Source: Candidatus Roizmanbacteria bacterium RIFCSPHIGHO2_12_FULL_38_13 (GTDB lineage Bacteria; Patescibacteriota; Microgenomatia; UBA1406; GWC2-37-13). Taken from it: a DNA stretch of 38,323 bases. This document shows positions 24,961 to 33,499 of the stretch, in pieces. The stretch is from contig MFZZ01000022.1 of assembly GCA_001789555.1 (NCBI GenBank), forward strand, positions 1 to 38,323. The letters run 5' to 3'. The notes below the pieces were generated by a model, which was not told the origin of the DNA, did no database searches, and saw nothing but the letters and a program-made list of their open reading frames with translations. The position numbers and the translations under genes are program-made. Each line of letters opens with the position of its first letter. The first letter of the stretch is position 1.

Positions 24961-25449
24961 TCAATTTATCTGTGCTCTATCGATCACTTTACCTGTTACG
25001 TCTTTGACGACAATTGAGTCAACCATATCATTTACCGGCACCAGGACTTCGATCTCATCTGCATTGACCGCCGTGCCGACAGCCTCTTCAACTGCCTCCA
25101 GTTGATCTGCCCTGCCAAAAGATATTGTCACAGTTGTATTCTTTGCACAGGAGTATATTATCCGCTGCTGTTTATCTAAAAATTCGACTTCGACAAAGTC
25201 TTCCTGCAAATCTTCCTGACAGCTATCTGGACTGCCATCGAGGACTTCGTGACTTTTTATAGTATATATATCTTCGTTTTTTTGATATTCCAGCAACACT
25301 GATAATGCCTGCTGCACTTTCTCCTTAGGCTGATTATCTGTAGATGTAGTTTCTCCCGGTTTATTTCCCAATGATCTGAAGATCAAATATCCAAGTCCGA
25401 TTATGATTATAAGTAGCGTGACGACGATAATGATGTTTTTTTTGTTCAT
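24961..25449 (-). CDS. Membrane-anchored protein of unknown function
   Basis: 162 residues with one membrane helix at about 5-24 and then an outside domain of roughly 115 residues after a Thr/Asn/Pro linker. It holds two Cys (PDSCQEDL and YSCAKN) that could form a disulfide, and a regular beta-type pattern near the end (VLVPVNDMVDSIVVKDVTGKV). It starts 12 nt after the large Cys-repeat surface protein and is probably in its operon. No known family recognised. Confidence 0.65.
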   Translation of the reverse strand: MNKKNIIIVVTLLIIIIGLGYLIFRSLGNKPGETTSTDNQPKEKVQQALSVLLEYQKNEDIYTIKSHEVLDGSPDSCQEDLQEDFVEVEFLDKQQRIIYSCAKNTTVTISFGRADQLEAVEEAVGTAVNADEIEVLVPVNDMVDSIVVKDVTGKVIDRAQIN

Positions 25450-25461
25450 ATTAAGTTTAAA

Positions 25462-28422
25462 TTAATTGGCAAAAATAAGACTGATTCTATTATTTGGAAA
25501 GTTGCTTTTAATTTGGTCTAAATTACCCTCGCTATAAATAGCTATGCCAATACCAAGCATTGTCCATTTCTCATCTTTTAACTTCTCCCCAAGCACAGGA
25601 TCATTCCACATTGCATCTACTATTTTGGATGTTTTTATAACATAAGTTTTGTTTAATGGATCGGTTATTGTAATGATATCTTCCATCCTATTAAGTCCCA
25701 AAGCCGACATGCAGTAAACAGCTCCCTCAACGTCATTAAAGTCATCCAATAAATGTCCTCTGACTTGATTTCCTAATCCCCCTGTCATGAGCTCGGTTTT
25801 ATTATTAGTTTGGTTACATGGAAAATCGTCAGACATCGAAGCGGATGCGTAATTCTGGGCGACAAATGCAAGGGTTTCATTTTTATCCAGCCTAGAACGG
25901 TCTATCTTAATACGACTACCATCGATTTTTGAGTGTGCTGTCATTACATCATCAACTATTTTTGAATTATAAACCTCTGATAAATCTTTGGGGACAATAT
26001 TATTAGGTGACTGTTTATTTGCAGCAGTCGGAGACACAGCTTCTGACCATGTAAATATTATAGTTTCACTTTTTACTAAATTGGTATTATTATTACCATC
26101 AGTCAAGTCAACGCATTCCTCACCTTCAACACATTTAGTTATTAATTCAATAAATATTGAGTAGCTTTGATTATCTACAAAGAATGGTTCTTTATTTATC
26201 TTGAAATAAGAACTATTAACTTCATCCAATTTTAAACTTTGGTAATCATATAAAGCATCAATATTTGCTACCTTGTCCGAATCATCGCTGTCAAAGTCAA
26301 TAATCTTAGCTCTGTACACATAAAGAGTAGATTCACCCTCACAGCCAGAAAATTCAATAAAAGTATCTACGTTAGCAGGAATTATTGAGTCTGGAGAAGT
26401 AATTGATATTTTGCATGGCTCTTCTTCTGACTCTTGAGTAGGAACCTTAGTGTCTGACGGACGCGGCGTCAACGTTGCTGTTATCAATGGCGACGGAGTG
26501 TTTGTCGGAGTCGCTGATGGTGTGACAGTGGCAGCCTTCTCCAGCCAGTAAAAGTCCCTTATCCCGCTGTTTTCGGGATTAGCGTCTATGATTTCGCAAG
26601 TTTGGTCAAGACATCTCCATACCTGCCATTGGTATAGCTGTCCCTCAGTTAGGAAAGACTCATCATATTCATTTTGATATACTGTGTCCAAATCTACTGC
26701 TAGTCTAGAGCTCACTTTACCACTAACAGAAAGCCAGGCTTTTTTTTCTGAAGGAGAGATTTCTTTAGGTTTTCTTTCTTTTACGGAAATTCTAAACATG
26801 TCCTCTTCTGTCCCTGGACACGGTTCAAAGGTAAGTTGTGTCTGACCATTGATGACTTTACCATCAACCGGTTCTGCTAGTTTTATTTTACAAAGACCAG
26901 TAGTCGGTGTAGGTGTTGATGTCTGTGCCTGCCCCGCGAAGTCCGAAGGACGAAGTGGGGTTGGCGTCCGAGTTGGAACTGGTGTGGATGTTTTTGTTGG
27001 AGTCGGTGTTCTTGTGTTTGTTGGTGTAGGTGTTCTTGTTGGCAATGGAGTGTATGTCGGCGTAGGTGTGCGTGTGGGTGAAGGCGTAAAGGTCAATGTC
27101 GGGCTCGGTGTGAATGTCGCTGTTGGAATTCTGGTTGGAGAAGGAGTGAATGTCAATGTAGGTGTTGGTGTACTAGTAACAGAGGGCGTTGGCGTTGAGT
27201 CAGTAAAAGGTCTAAATGTATTGGGAGCCCTTGTCGGAGCAGAAGTTGGTATATCTCTTGGCCGAAAAGGAATAGTCGGAGTTGCAGTGGGTGGGATAAT
27301 GATATCAATGATTTTATCCACCAAAGTATCATTCTCCCTCTCTCCTGTTCTTTGAGGTGTGGGCGAAGGCGTCATCTTTGGTTCATTTTGTCCACGCCCA
27401 ATCTCTTTTGCCGTACATACTCCGCTTTCACTATATCCGGAACAACAGTTATAATTGTTGTTAACCTTGAACCCATTTCCTATACATACAATATTAGGAT
27501 TATTTGCCGCATCTGCCCTTTGACAGATGTTTCCCTTGTACTCCTGCACCCAACCCAGATTGCTGTGATTTATGTTCCCCCAGTCACAGTATAGGAAAAT
27601 GATTGTCCCTGGACTAGTCTCAAGCTCACTACTGGTGTTACTGCAAAACCCTCGTGGATATGATAGTCCGTTCCAATAGCAAGGATCGTTGGAAGTAGGT
27701 CCCTCACCCTCAACCGGTCCGCCTGATGTTGAAGTTGGCGGAACTACGTTAGGACCTAATGTAGGTATAGGCGGTTGCTGAGAGCGTGTTGGTGACGGTG
27801 TGCCCTGACCCCAGGTTTCGTTACTAGTCTCGCCTGTTCTTCGTGGAGTCGGAGTATTCGTGTTATTTACGCTCGGAGCTACAGGTCCTGGATCGTTAGT
27901 ATTGTCTAGCCGATCACGCGGCATCTCACCTGTCCTTGGAGATTGCTGTACGCAGAGACCACCACTACTTATCCCTGAACAACAAGGATACTTCCCGTTC
28001 ACTGCCGCTCCATTTGCGATGCATGCGCTGTTATAAACTCCTGACGCAGTATTTCTCGGACACGTATAGCCATCTTTCTCCTGCACCCAACCAATGTTCG
28101 TCGCCGTAGTATTTTTCTTATCACAGTACAAAAATATTTTCAGTCCGTTACCTGCATCAGTAGTTGTATTTGTACAAAATCCATGTGGATAGCTGTTTGA
28201 TCCATATGTGCAATCTTGCCCCGTTGGAAAAGTAAGAGCTGTAGATGCTGCTTGCGCATTACGAAGTTGCTGTGATTCGAGAAACTTACTTTGCAAAAAC
28301 TGCATCAATATTATACCTAAGAAAGAAACAACCAGTAGAAATATCTTAAAATACGAAGATTTATAATTAACAGTTTTTCTTACCTTACTTCTTACCTTAG
28401 ATAAGAGCGTTTTAACTTTCAT
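25462..28422 (-). CDS. Large surface protein: duplicated Cys-rich domain, Pro/Thr stalk, beta domains
   Basis: 986 residues. An N-terminal membrane helix (about 24-44) is followed by two copies of a ~90-residue domain, each with eight Cys in the same spacing (YPHGFC / YPRGFC, FLYCD, GWVQE, ACIANG / VCIGNG, CCSG). Next come Gly/Pro/Thr-rich linkers, a TPTPTRTPTP-type stalk at about 375-506, and beta-type domains at about 508-640 ([13 protein letters not shown]) and 665-790. The C-terminal domain (about 810-986) has no recognised relatives. It is most likely a stalked adhesin or surface-layer-type protein projecting its C-terminal part. It is followed by a small anchored protein 12 nt away. Confidence 0.75.
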   Translation of the reverse strand: MKVKTLLSKVRSKVRKTVNYKSSYFKIFLLVVSFLGIILMQFLQSKFLESQQLRNAQAASTALTFPTGQDCTYGSNSYPHGFCTNTTTDAGNGLKIFLYCDKKNTTATNIGWVQEKDGYTCPRNTASGVYNSACIANGAAVNGKYPCCSGISSGGLCVQQSPRTGEMPRDRLDNTNDPGPVAPSVNNTNTPTPRRTGETSNETWGQGTPSPTRSQQPPIPTLGPNVVPPTSTSGGPVEGEGPTSNDPCYWNGLSYPRGFCSNTSSELETSPGTIIFLYCDWGNINHSNLGWVQEYKGNICQRADAANNPNIVCIGNGFKVNNNYNCCSGYSESGVCTAKEIGRGQNEPKMTPSPTPQRTGERENDTLVDKIIDIIIPPTATPTIPFRPRDIPTSAPTRAPNTFRPFTDSTPTPSVTSTPTPTLTFTPSPTRIPTATFTPSPTLTFTPSPTRTPTPTYTPLPTRTPTPTNTRTPTPTKTSTPVPTRTPTPLRPSDFAGQAQTSTPTPTTGLCKIKLAEPVDGKVINGQTQLTFEPCPGTEEDMFRISVKERKPKEISPSEKKAWLSVSGKVSSRLAVDLDTVYQNEYDESFLTEGQLYQWQVWRCLDQTCEIIDANPENSGIRDFYWLEKAATVTPSATPTNTPSPLITATLTPRPSDTKVPTQESEEEPCKISITSPDSIIPANVDTFIEFSGCEGESTLYVYRAKIIDFDSDDSDKVANIDALYDYQSLKLDEVNSSYFKINKEPFFVDNQSYSIFIELITKCVEGEECVDLTDGNNNTNLVKSETIIFTWSEAVSPTAANKQSPNNIVPKDLSEVYNSKIVDDVMTAHSKIDGSRIKIDRSRLDKNETLAFVAQNYASASMSDDFPCNQTNNKTELMTGGLGNQVRGHLLDDFNDVEGAVYCMSALGLNRMEDIITITDPLNKTYVIKTSKIVDAMWNDPVLGEKLKDEKWTMLGIGIAIYSEGNLDQIKSNFPNNRISLIFAN
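26905..27300. repeat. Degenerate tandem repeat encoding the Pro/Thr stalk
   Basis: GTTGGNGTNGGTGT-like units repeat along the plus strand, giving TPTPTRTP-type residues on the minus strand. Low complexity at both DNA and protein levels; the length probably varies between strains. Confidence 0.7.
26932..26960. repeat. Palindromic repeat inside the Pro/Thr stalk
   Basis: CCCCGCGAAGTCC, GAA, GGACGAAGTGGGG: an imperfect hairpin with 3-4 bp perfect stems at both ends. It interrupts the Pro/Thr pattern and encodes the odd residues [10 protein letters not shown]. It looks like a dispersed palindromic unit inserted in frame. Confidence 0.55.
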
Positions 28423-28458
28423 ATATGACTATAATTTCAGTTTAGACTAAAACTGCTT

Positions 28459-29385
28459 TTATTCAAGTCCAAAGAGCTCTTTTGCATTTTCTGTCGTTTT
28501 TTGACCGATCTTCACTGTTGAAAGATTCAAGATCGAAGCTACTTTTTCAGCAATAATCACAATATTTTCCGGTTTGTTTGGATATTTTTTTTCTGTTCTC
28601 AAGGGCTCTGGTAGTAAAAACGGGCTGTCTGTTTCAATTACCAACATTTCCAAGGGAACGTTTTTGATAAACCTCTGCTTTTCTTTCGAATAAGTCACAT
28701 CACCGTCAACACCGATAAATATATGGTTTTCCTTCGCAAAATTTAAAAGTTCTTCATCGGGCTCACAGCAATGAAAAACTGTCCTGTATTCAAGATGCTT
28801 CGCCCATTTTTCCCGCAAAATCTGCAGAAAATCTTTCTTTGCTTCACGATTATGTAAAATCAAACTTTTTTTGTATTTGACTGCCAGATCAATCTGATTT
28901 TTAAATAATTCTTTTTGTAACTCTAGAAAACGTGAATCGATCTGGTAATCTTGATAAACTGTGTTCTCATAAGTATGATTATCGAGCCCGACCTCTCCAA
29001 CTGCAACTACTTTTGGATGAGAAAGTAATTTTTCAATTTCATAGACGTCATCCCGAACGAAGTGAAGGATCTCTCCACTGTCATCCCCGACTTGATCGGG
29101 GATCCATAATTTTCTAGATTCCCGCTTCCGCGGGAATGACATTGAAGATGCTGAATCAAGTTCAGCATGACGCGTGAGATATTTCATCACATGATGCGGA
29201 TGTATCCCAACGGCAGCATAAACACCATCAAGATTTTGAACAATTTCAACACCTTTTTTCGAAGTCTTCACGTCCGTTCCTGGAACAACGATAAACTCGA
29301 CACCTTCCTTTTCTGCGCGAACAACAACGTCGTTCACATTTCTCTTGAAAGCTTTGAAGTTCAGGTGACAGTGGGTATCAAACAT
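28459..29385 (-). CDS. tatD: TatD-family metal-dependent hydrolase/DNase with repeat insertion
   Basis: 308 residues against about 255-265 for the family. TIM-barrel metal ligands are present: HCH near the start (DTHCHLNF), Glu in VVAVGEVGLD, His in LILHNREA, His in TVFHCCE, and Asp in VIETDSPF. TatD proteins are 3'-5' exonucleases or deoxyribonucleases. Residues 72-112 (41 residues, RHAELDSASS.., FPRKRESR, WIPDQVGDD, ILHFVRDD) are the translation of palindromic repeats inserted in frame between the HPHH loop and the next helix. The start is supported by a -10 box 6 nt upstream. Confidence 0.92.
   Translation of the reverse strand: MFDTHCHLNFKAFKRNVNDVVVRAEKEGVEFIVVPGTDVKTSKKGVEIVQNLDGVYAAVGIHPHHVMKYLTRHAELDSASSMSFPRKRESRKLWIPDQVGDDSGEILHFVRDDVYEIEKLLSHPKVVAVGEVGLDNHTYENTVYQDYQIDSRFLELQKELFKNQIDLAVKYKKSLILHNREAKKDFLQILREKWAKHLEYRTVFHCCEPDEELLNFAKENHIFIGVDGDVTYSKEKQRFIKNVPLEMLVIETDSPFLLPEPLRTEKKYPNKPENIVIIAEKVASILNLSTVKIGQKTTENAKELFGLE
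29050..29172. repeat. Composite palindromic repeat inserted in tatD
   Basis: 123 bp (41 codons, so frame is kept) made of four hairpins in tandem: ATCC..GGAT near 29050-29072, ATCCCCGA..TCGGGGAT near 29083-29103, ATTCCCGC..GCGGGAAT near 29120-29139, and TGCTGAA..TTCAGCA near 29150-29168. The two central hairpins match those of the MITE at 10943-11123 in inverted orientation. Confidence 0.85.
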
Positions 29386-29391
29386 TCTATT

Positions 29392-29397
29392 AGTATA
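29392..29397 (-). promoter_or_regulatory. -10 box of tatD
   Basis: TATACT on the minus strand, 6 nt before the tatD ATG at 29385. No clear -35 box. Confidence 0.5.
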
Positions 29398-29408
29398 ATT
29401 TACTTTCC

Positions 29409-30599
29409 TTATTTTTCCCGTGAAACTATACCGGCGGCAAGCCAGAAGATGATTTCCTCACTTATAGAAATAATATTAGTCTGGGAATGAATTATGAATA
29501 CAAGAACCATGACAAGCAGGGTCTGATAAAAAAAATCACCGTTACGACTTAACAGTATGAGCCTTTTTATAACTAAAATTAGAAGAGCAAGATAAAAAAT
29601 AAGTCCGAAAACCCCACTTGTGACGAATACTTCCAGAGCCGAGCCATGTGCTTTATCTATATATATATCTTTTTCCAGAACTACCGGCCAATGACTGGCA
29701 TCAAAGGCAAAATCGGCATTCGCCAAACCCCATCCGACTAATGGTCGCTTGAGGGAGCTGAAAAACATTTTTAGATAAATTCTCGTCCTTCCTTCATACA
29801 CGAATGTTTTTGGTCTATGAGCCATATACCATATACTGATACTTATAAAAGCTATTAACAATGTGGCTCCGATAATGAGCCTGCCCCTCCGTTTAAGATA
29901 TATAAAACTGTATATCGAAAGTAGAACCAAAATTCCAAATGGAGCGGTCCATGATCTGGTGAAAAATAAGGCAATAAGGTTAAAAAGGAGTCCCGCTAAC
30001 CAAAAAATTCGTATAATATTCCTTGAGGATTTAATCTGATAGATAAAGGTTGGAATTGTAACGATTATATATCCCGCTAAAAATACAGGTTGACCAAATG
30101 GCCCTCCCAAAGCTCCCCACCAATTTACTACCTGAGTATCTGAAAAGATAAACAGGCGGACGGCATCTACAATAATCCACAGTGAAAAAATACTGTTACT
30201 GAATGCGATGGTCTGAAAAAAGTACTTATTATTCCAATCTTTTTTCCAGAAAAAGACGATAAATAAATAAAACCCTACAATATGTAAAAAAGTAATTAGA
30301 CCATCGGAACGATAAAAATTTCCGATTAAGCTTTTAATAAAATTTACGCCAATAATAGCTGTTATAAACACGACTCCCGTATAAATCAAAGTTATACGGG
30401 CAACAGATGAGGAGAATATTTTTGAAGATATCTGAGGCAGATGAAAAATAATACTTAACAATAAAAGGAGTTCAACCCATCTTGAAAAAAACCATACTTT
30501 TGGTATTTCATAAGGTACTTCTGCACTAGGCCAATATATAAATGGCATGACGAAGAGCCCTAAATAGAATACACCTCTTAATGCTCTTGACACCCGCAT
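29409..30599 (-). CDS. O-antigen-ligase-like (Wzy/WaaL) polytopic membrane protein
   Basis: 396 residues with about ten to twelve membrane helices. The large external loop has GRTRIYLKMFFSSLKRPLVGWG followed by an IDKAHGSALEVFVTSGVFGL segment, the conserved His-containing pattern of the Wzy_C/O-antigen ligase family (compare the protein at 7140-9185). Unlike that protein it has no TPR tail. It probably polymerises or ligates surface glycan together with the glycosyltransferase at 23619. It is divergent from the LamG gene across 32 bp. Confidence 0.82.
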   Translation of the reverse strand: MRVSRALRGVFYLGLFVMPFIYWPSAEVPYEIPKVWFFSRWVELLLLLSIIFHLPQISSKIFSSSVARITLIYTGVVFITAIIGVNFIKSLIGNFYRSDGLITFLHIVGFYLFIVFFWKKDWNNKYFFQTIAFSNSIFSLWIIVDAVRLFIFSDTQVVNWWGALGGPFGQPVFLAGYIIVTIPTFIYQIKSSRNIIRIFWLAGLLFNLIALFFTRSWTAPFGILVLLSIYSFIYLKRRGRLIIGATLLIAFISISIWYMAHRPKTFVYEGRTRIYLKMFFSSLKRPLVGWGLANADFAFDASHWPVVLEKDIYIDKAHGSALEVFVTSGVFGLIFYLALLILVIKRLILLSRNGDFFYQTLLVMVLVFIIHSQTNIISISEEIIFWLAAGIVSREK

Positions 30600-30631
30600 A
30601 AATAGTATCTATAACTAATAAAAGTGATCTT

Positions 30632-31891
30632 ATGCATATAGTACAGGATTTTCTGGTAAGACTTAAAAATTCCTTTAAAAAATTATCCCGCTCACAAAAA
30701 ATAGCAGTTATTGCCATCCTTCTTCTTCTCCTTATCAGCATCTTATCTCAGATAATTATGAAAAATAGACGTACGTTTACTTCCCGCGGAGCAGAATTAC
30801 CCGCCACACCGCCCACACCGCCGTCAAATAGTTATGCCAAAGCACTTTACCTGAAAAATAGTAAAAACGTCAATGATACCTATGTCAGTGCACCAGCTCC
30901 GATAAAACTTACAAATGCTTATACGCTTGAAGCATGGGTGAATATACCGAAAACAGCAACCTCGGAATCTCAGTTACTTCTTTATGATATTGTTACTATT
31001 TCAGCAGATAAAGAAGCAATAGGTTATTCCTATCTTGCAAAAATTCAGATTGCCAAAATATACGGTACAAATGATTTAACTGCTTCATTTAATGTTCGAA
31101 CCAATAAATTATATCCTGGTCAGGAAGTGGATGAATCTGGTCTTGTAACTTCCATAAATAATGGTTTAGTTTTGAAATATGACCAATGGAATCATATCGC
31201 CGGTACATTTGTAGCCAGCGACGGAGTATGTAAGATTAAGTTATATATTAACGGTATTGACTCAGGATTTCCTTCAGAAGACGCAAATAATTGTTCTACC
31301 TCTCCGTTTGTAGGAAATGCCATTCTGATAGGCAAAACCCAACAAGCGGCAGAAGGCCCTTATTATCTTCACGGAGCAGTCGATGAGGTTAAGATGGTAG
31401 AAAAAATTAAATACTCAAAAGACTTTATTCCTTCTCTGAATCCGGGTGGTGTTGACGAAAAAACACTCTTTTTATATCATATGGATGGTGACCTTAATGA
31501 TTCGTCATATTCTCATTATAATGGAACTCTAACAGGCAGCAATTTTGAATTTATACCAAGTACCATTCGTACAAATAACAGACACCCGATTATTTCAACA
31601 CTGAATGTAACTTATGCAAAAAAAGGTCAATCAGTAACCAGGTCCTTCATTGCGCGGGATAGTTCGTATAACAGTATGATCTCGCAGATAGAGAATCTGC
31701 CGCCCGGACTTAGTATCACAAATTGTAAAGATATGATAGTAACACCTAAGACAGGATCTAAATATATGCAGCATAAATGCGTCATTCAAGGCAATCCTAC
31801 TAAAGTCGGTGAATTTTTCACTACATTTAAAGTGACAGACAATCAAGGCGCTACTTCTGAACAAAATTTCCGCTTTATAATAAGAAACTGA
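30632..31891 (+). CDS. Membrane-anchored LamG-domain surface protein
   Basis: 419 residues. An N-terminal membrane helix lies at about 23-45, then a Pro-rich linker, then a LamG/concanavalin-A-like domain at about 66-275 (YTLEAWVNIP, YDQWNHIAGTF, IKLYINGIDSG, HGAVDEVKM, which are the hallmarks), then a C-terminal Ig-like domain of about 100 residues (LPPGLSITNC, FFTTFKVTDNQGATSEQNF). Likely a carbohydrate- or protein-binding protein on the outer face of the cell. It is divergent from the O-antigen ligase gene and followed 20 nt later by rpiB, which has its own -10 box. Confidence 0.82.
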   Translation: MHIVQDFLVRLKNSFKKLSRSQKIAVIAILLLLLISILSQIIMKNRRTFTSRGAELPATPPTPPSNSYAKALYLKNSKNVNDTYVSAPAPIKLTNAYTLEAWVNIPKTATSESQLLLYDIVTISADKEAIGYSYLAKIQIAKIYGTNDLTASFNVRTNKLYPGQEVDESGLVTSINNGLVLKYDQWNHIAGTFVASDGVCKIKLYINGIDSGFPSEDANNCSTSPFVGNAILIGKTQQAAEGPYYLHGAVDEVKMVEKIKYSKDFIPSLNPGGVDEKTLFLYHMDGDLNDSSYSHYNGTLTGSNFEFIPSTIRTNNRHPIISTLNVTYAKKGQSVTRSFIARDSSYNSMISQIENLPPGLSITNCKDMIVTPKTGSKYMQHKCVIQGNPTKVGEFFTTFKVTDNQGATSEQNFRFIIRN

Positions 31892-31898
31892 AATATAG

Positions 31899-31904
31899 TA
31901 TACT
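31899..31904 (+). promoter_or_regulatory. -10 box of rpiB
   Basis: TATACT, 6 nt before the ATG at 31911. It starts right after the LamG gene stop; no Shine-Dalgarno. Confidence 0.5.
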
Positions 31905-31910
31905 ATTCTT

Positions 31911-32378
31911 ATGACCATCTTCATCGGTGCCGATCATCGGGGTTTTGAACTCAAAGATCAGATCATCGAGTATCTCCAGTCAAAAAATATCCGGACGGAA
32001 GATCTTGGTAACTACGAGTATGATCCGCAGGACGACAACCCTATTTACGCTCAAAAAATAGCCCAAGCCGTACTCCAAAATCCTGACGTCTACCTCGGTA
32101 TCGTCATCTGTGGTTCGGGAGTTGGCGTGTCTATCGCTGCAAACCGTTATAAAGGAATATACTGCGGTGTTGCTTTGAATCCCGATCAGGTGAAAAGCAT
32201 AAGAGAACATGATCACATAAATATACTATCAATTGCCGCCGACTATCAGTCATTTGATGAGGTCAAAAAAATGATCGACATCTTTATCGAAACGCCTAAA
32301 AATCAACAAAGAAAATATTTAAGAAGACTAAAAATCATAGACCAAGAAAATACATCCGTTCATCCCGTGCGCACATAA
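31911..32378 (+). CDS. rpiB: Ribose-5-phosphate isomerase B (RpiB/LacAB family)
   Basis: 155 residues, about the family length. GADHRGFELK at the start and the active-site segment VICGSGVGVSIAANRYKGI (with the catalytic Cys) match RpiB; the REHDHINILSIAA stretch matches the family's NxAN-type loop with changes. It interconverts ribose 5-phosphate and ribulose 5-phosphate in the pentose phosphate pathway. The 3' end overlaps the 3' end of dprA by 19 nt (convergent), so the two genes share their ends. Confidence 0.9.
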   Translation: MTIFIGADHRGFELKDQIIEYLQSKNIRTEDLGNYEYDPQDDNPIYAQKIAQAVLQNPDVYLGIVICGSGVGVSIAANRYKGIYCGVALNPDQVKSIREHDHINILSIAADYQSFDEVKKMIDIFIETPKNQQRKYLRRLKIIDQENTSVHPVRT

Positions 32379-33454
32379 ACTCCCGCATCATTCTTTTCTA
32401 TCATTTTCAAAAGCTCAAGATTTGAGAGCGTCGGTAAAATGGTTACTATCGGAATTTGTAATTTTTTTCCTATTTCATTTGCGTTGAGCGGTTCGTGGTC
32501 AAGTAGACCTAAAATCGATCTTTCACTTTCACTCAACGATGGGAGTAACGACTGGTCTATGGCAACTTTTTGATATGACAATGAAAAAGTTTCAAAAATA
32601 TCCTCAACACGAGTAACAAGAGTTGCTCCTTCTTTGATCAAAGAGTTTGGAGCCTCCGATTGATTGGAGGTAATCGGCGCAGGAGGGGCAAAAACTTCTT
32701 TTCCTTGATCAAGTGCGCATCTTGCAGTGATGAGCGAACCAGAGTCTCTCTGGCCTTCGGCCACTAGTACTCCACGGGAAAGGCCTGAAATAAGGCGGTT
32801 TCTCGAAACAAAAAGACCGGGATGAACCATTCTTTCCGGTGGAAATTCGGAAATGATTAGTCCACCAGTTTTGATAATCTCATCATACAAGCGGTGATTG
32901 CTAGGTGGATAAACCACATTTATCCCACATCCAAGTATTGCGATCGTTCGACCATGGGCGTCTATCGCCGCCTCATGTGCTACAGAGTCTATACCTATTG
33001 CCATACCGGAAACTATGGTAAAGCCTGCCCGAGCAAGCTCCGCAGAAAAACGTTTGGCGATATGGATACCATAAGACGTCGGATTACGAGTACCTACAAT
33101 CGCAAAATAACGGTCATTTTTAAAATCATAACCATTTAAATCGCCTTTTATATAAAGACAGATTGGCCTATCATGAATTTCCAGAAGTTGAGGAGGGAAA
33201 CCTTTATGTTCACGTGTTAATACGGTGATGTTTTTGTCCAAAATTTTCTGGAGCTCTTTTGGCGGATCGAATTTTTCACGAAACTCGACAAACTTGATAC
33301 ATAATTTTGGACCTAAGATTTTTTCAAGATCTGGTTCGGGTGCATTATAAGCTTTTTCAACATCGTTAAAGTGTTTTAATAAGCGATCAAAAATGAGTGG
33401 GCCTATGCCTAAAAAGTAAGAAAATCCTAAATAAGCTGCTAGCTTTGAACTCAT
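32360..33454 (-). CDS. dprA: DNA-processing protein DprA
   Basis: 364 residues, a normal length. The N-terminal helix-hairpin-helix-like part is followed by the Rossmann-type DprA domain with FAIVGTRNPTSYG, TIVSGMAIGIDSVAHEAAI, TIAILGCGINVVYPPSN, and the FVSRNRLISGLSRGVLVAE segment. A winged-helix-like C-terminal domain follows (LGLLDHEPLNANEIGKKL). DprA loads RecA on incoming single-stranded DNA during natural transformation. CPR bacteria commonly keep competence genes. Confidence 0.95.
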   Translation of the reverse strand: MSSKLAAYLGFSYFLGIGPLIFDRLLKHFNDVEKAYNAPEPDLEKILGPKLCIKFVEFREKFDPPKELQKILDKNITVLTREHKGFPPQLLEIHDRPICLYIKGDLNGYDFKNDRYFAIVGTRNPTSYGIHIAKRFSAELARAGFTIVSGMAIGIDSVAHEAAIDAHGRTIAILGCGINVVYPPSNHRLYDEIIKTGGLIISEFPPERMVHPGLFVSRNRLISGLSRGVLVAEGQRDSGSLITARCALDQGKEVFAPPAPITSNQSEAPNSLIKEGATLVTRVEDIFETFSLSYQKVAIDQSLLPSLSESERSILGLLDHEPLNANEIGKKLQIPIVTILPTLSNLELLKMIEKNDAGVYVRTG

Positions 33455-33499
33455 ATGTTATATTATTGTATAATATATTATGATGAAGATATATTAATG

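Noticed and set aside
26849-27355. 168-residue frame rich in Gly/Val on the plus strand
   Set aside because: It is the antisense reading of the Pro/Thr stalk of the large surface protein; low complexity and no start signal.
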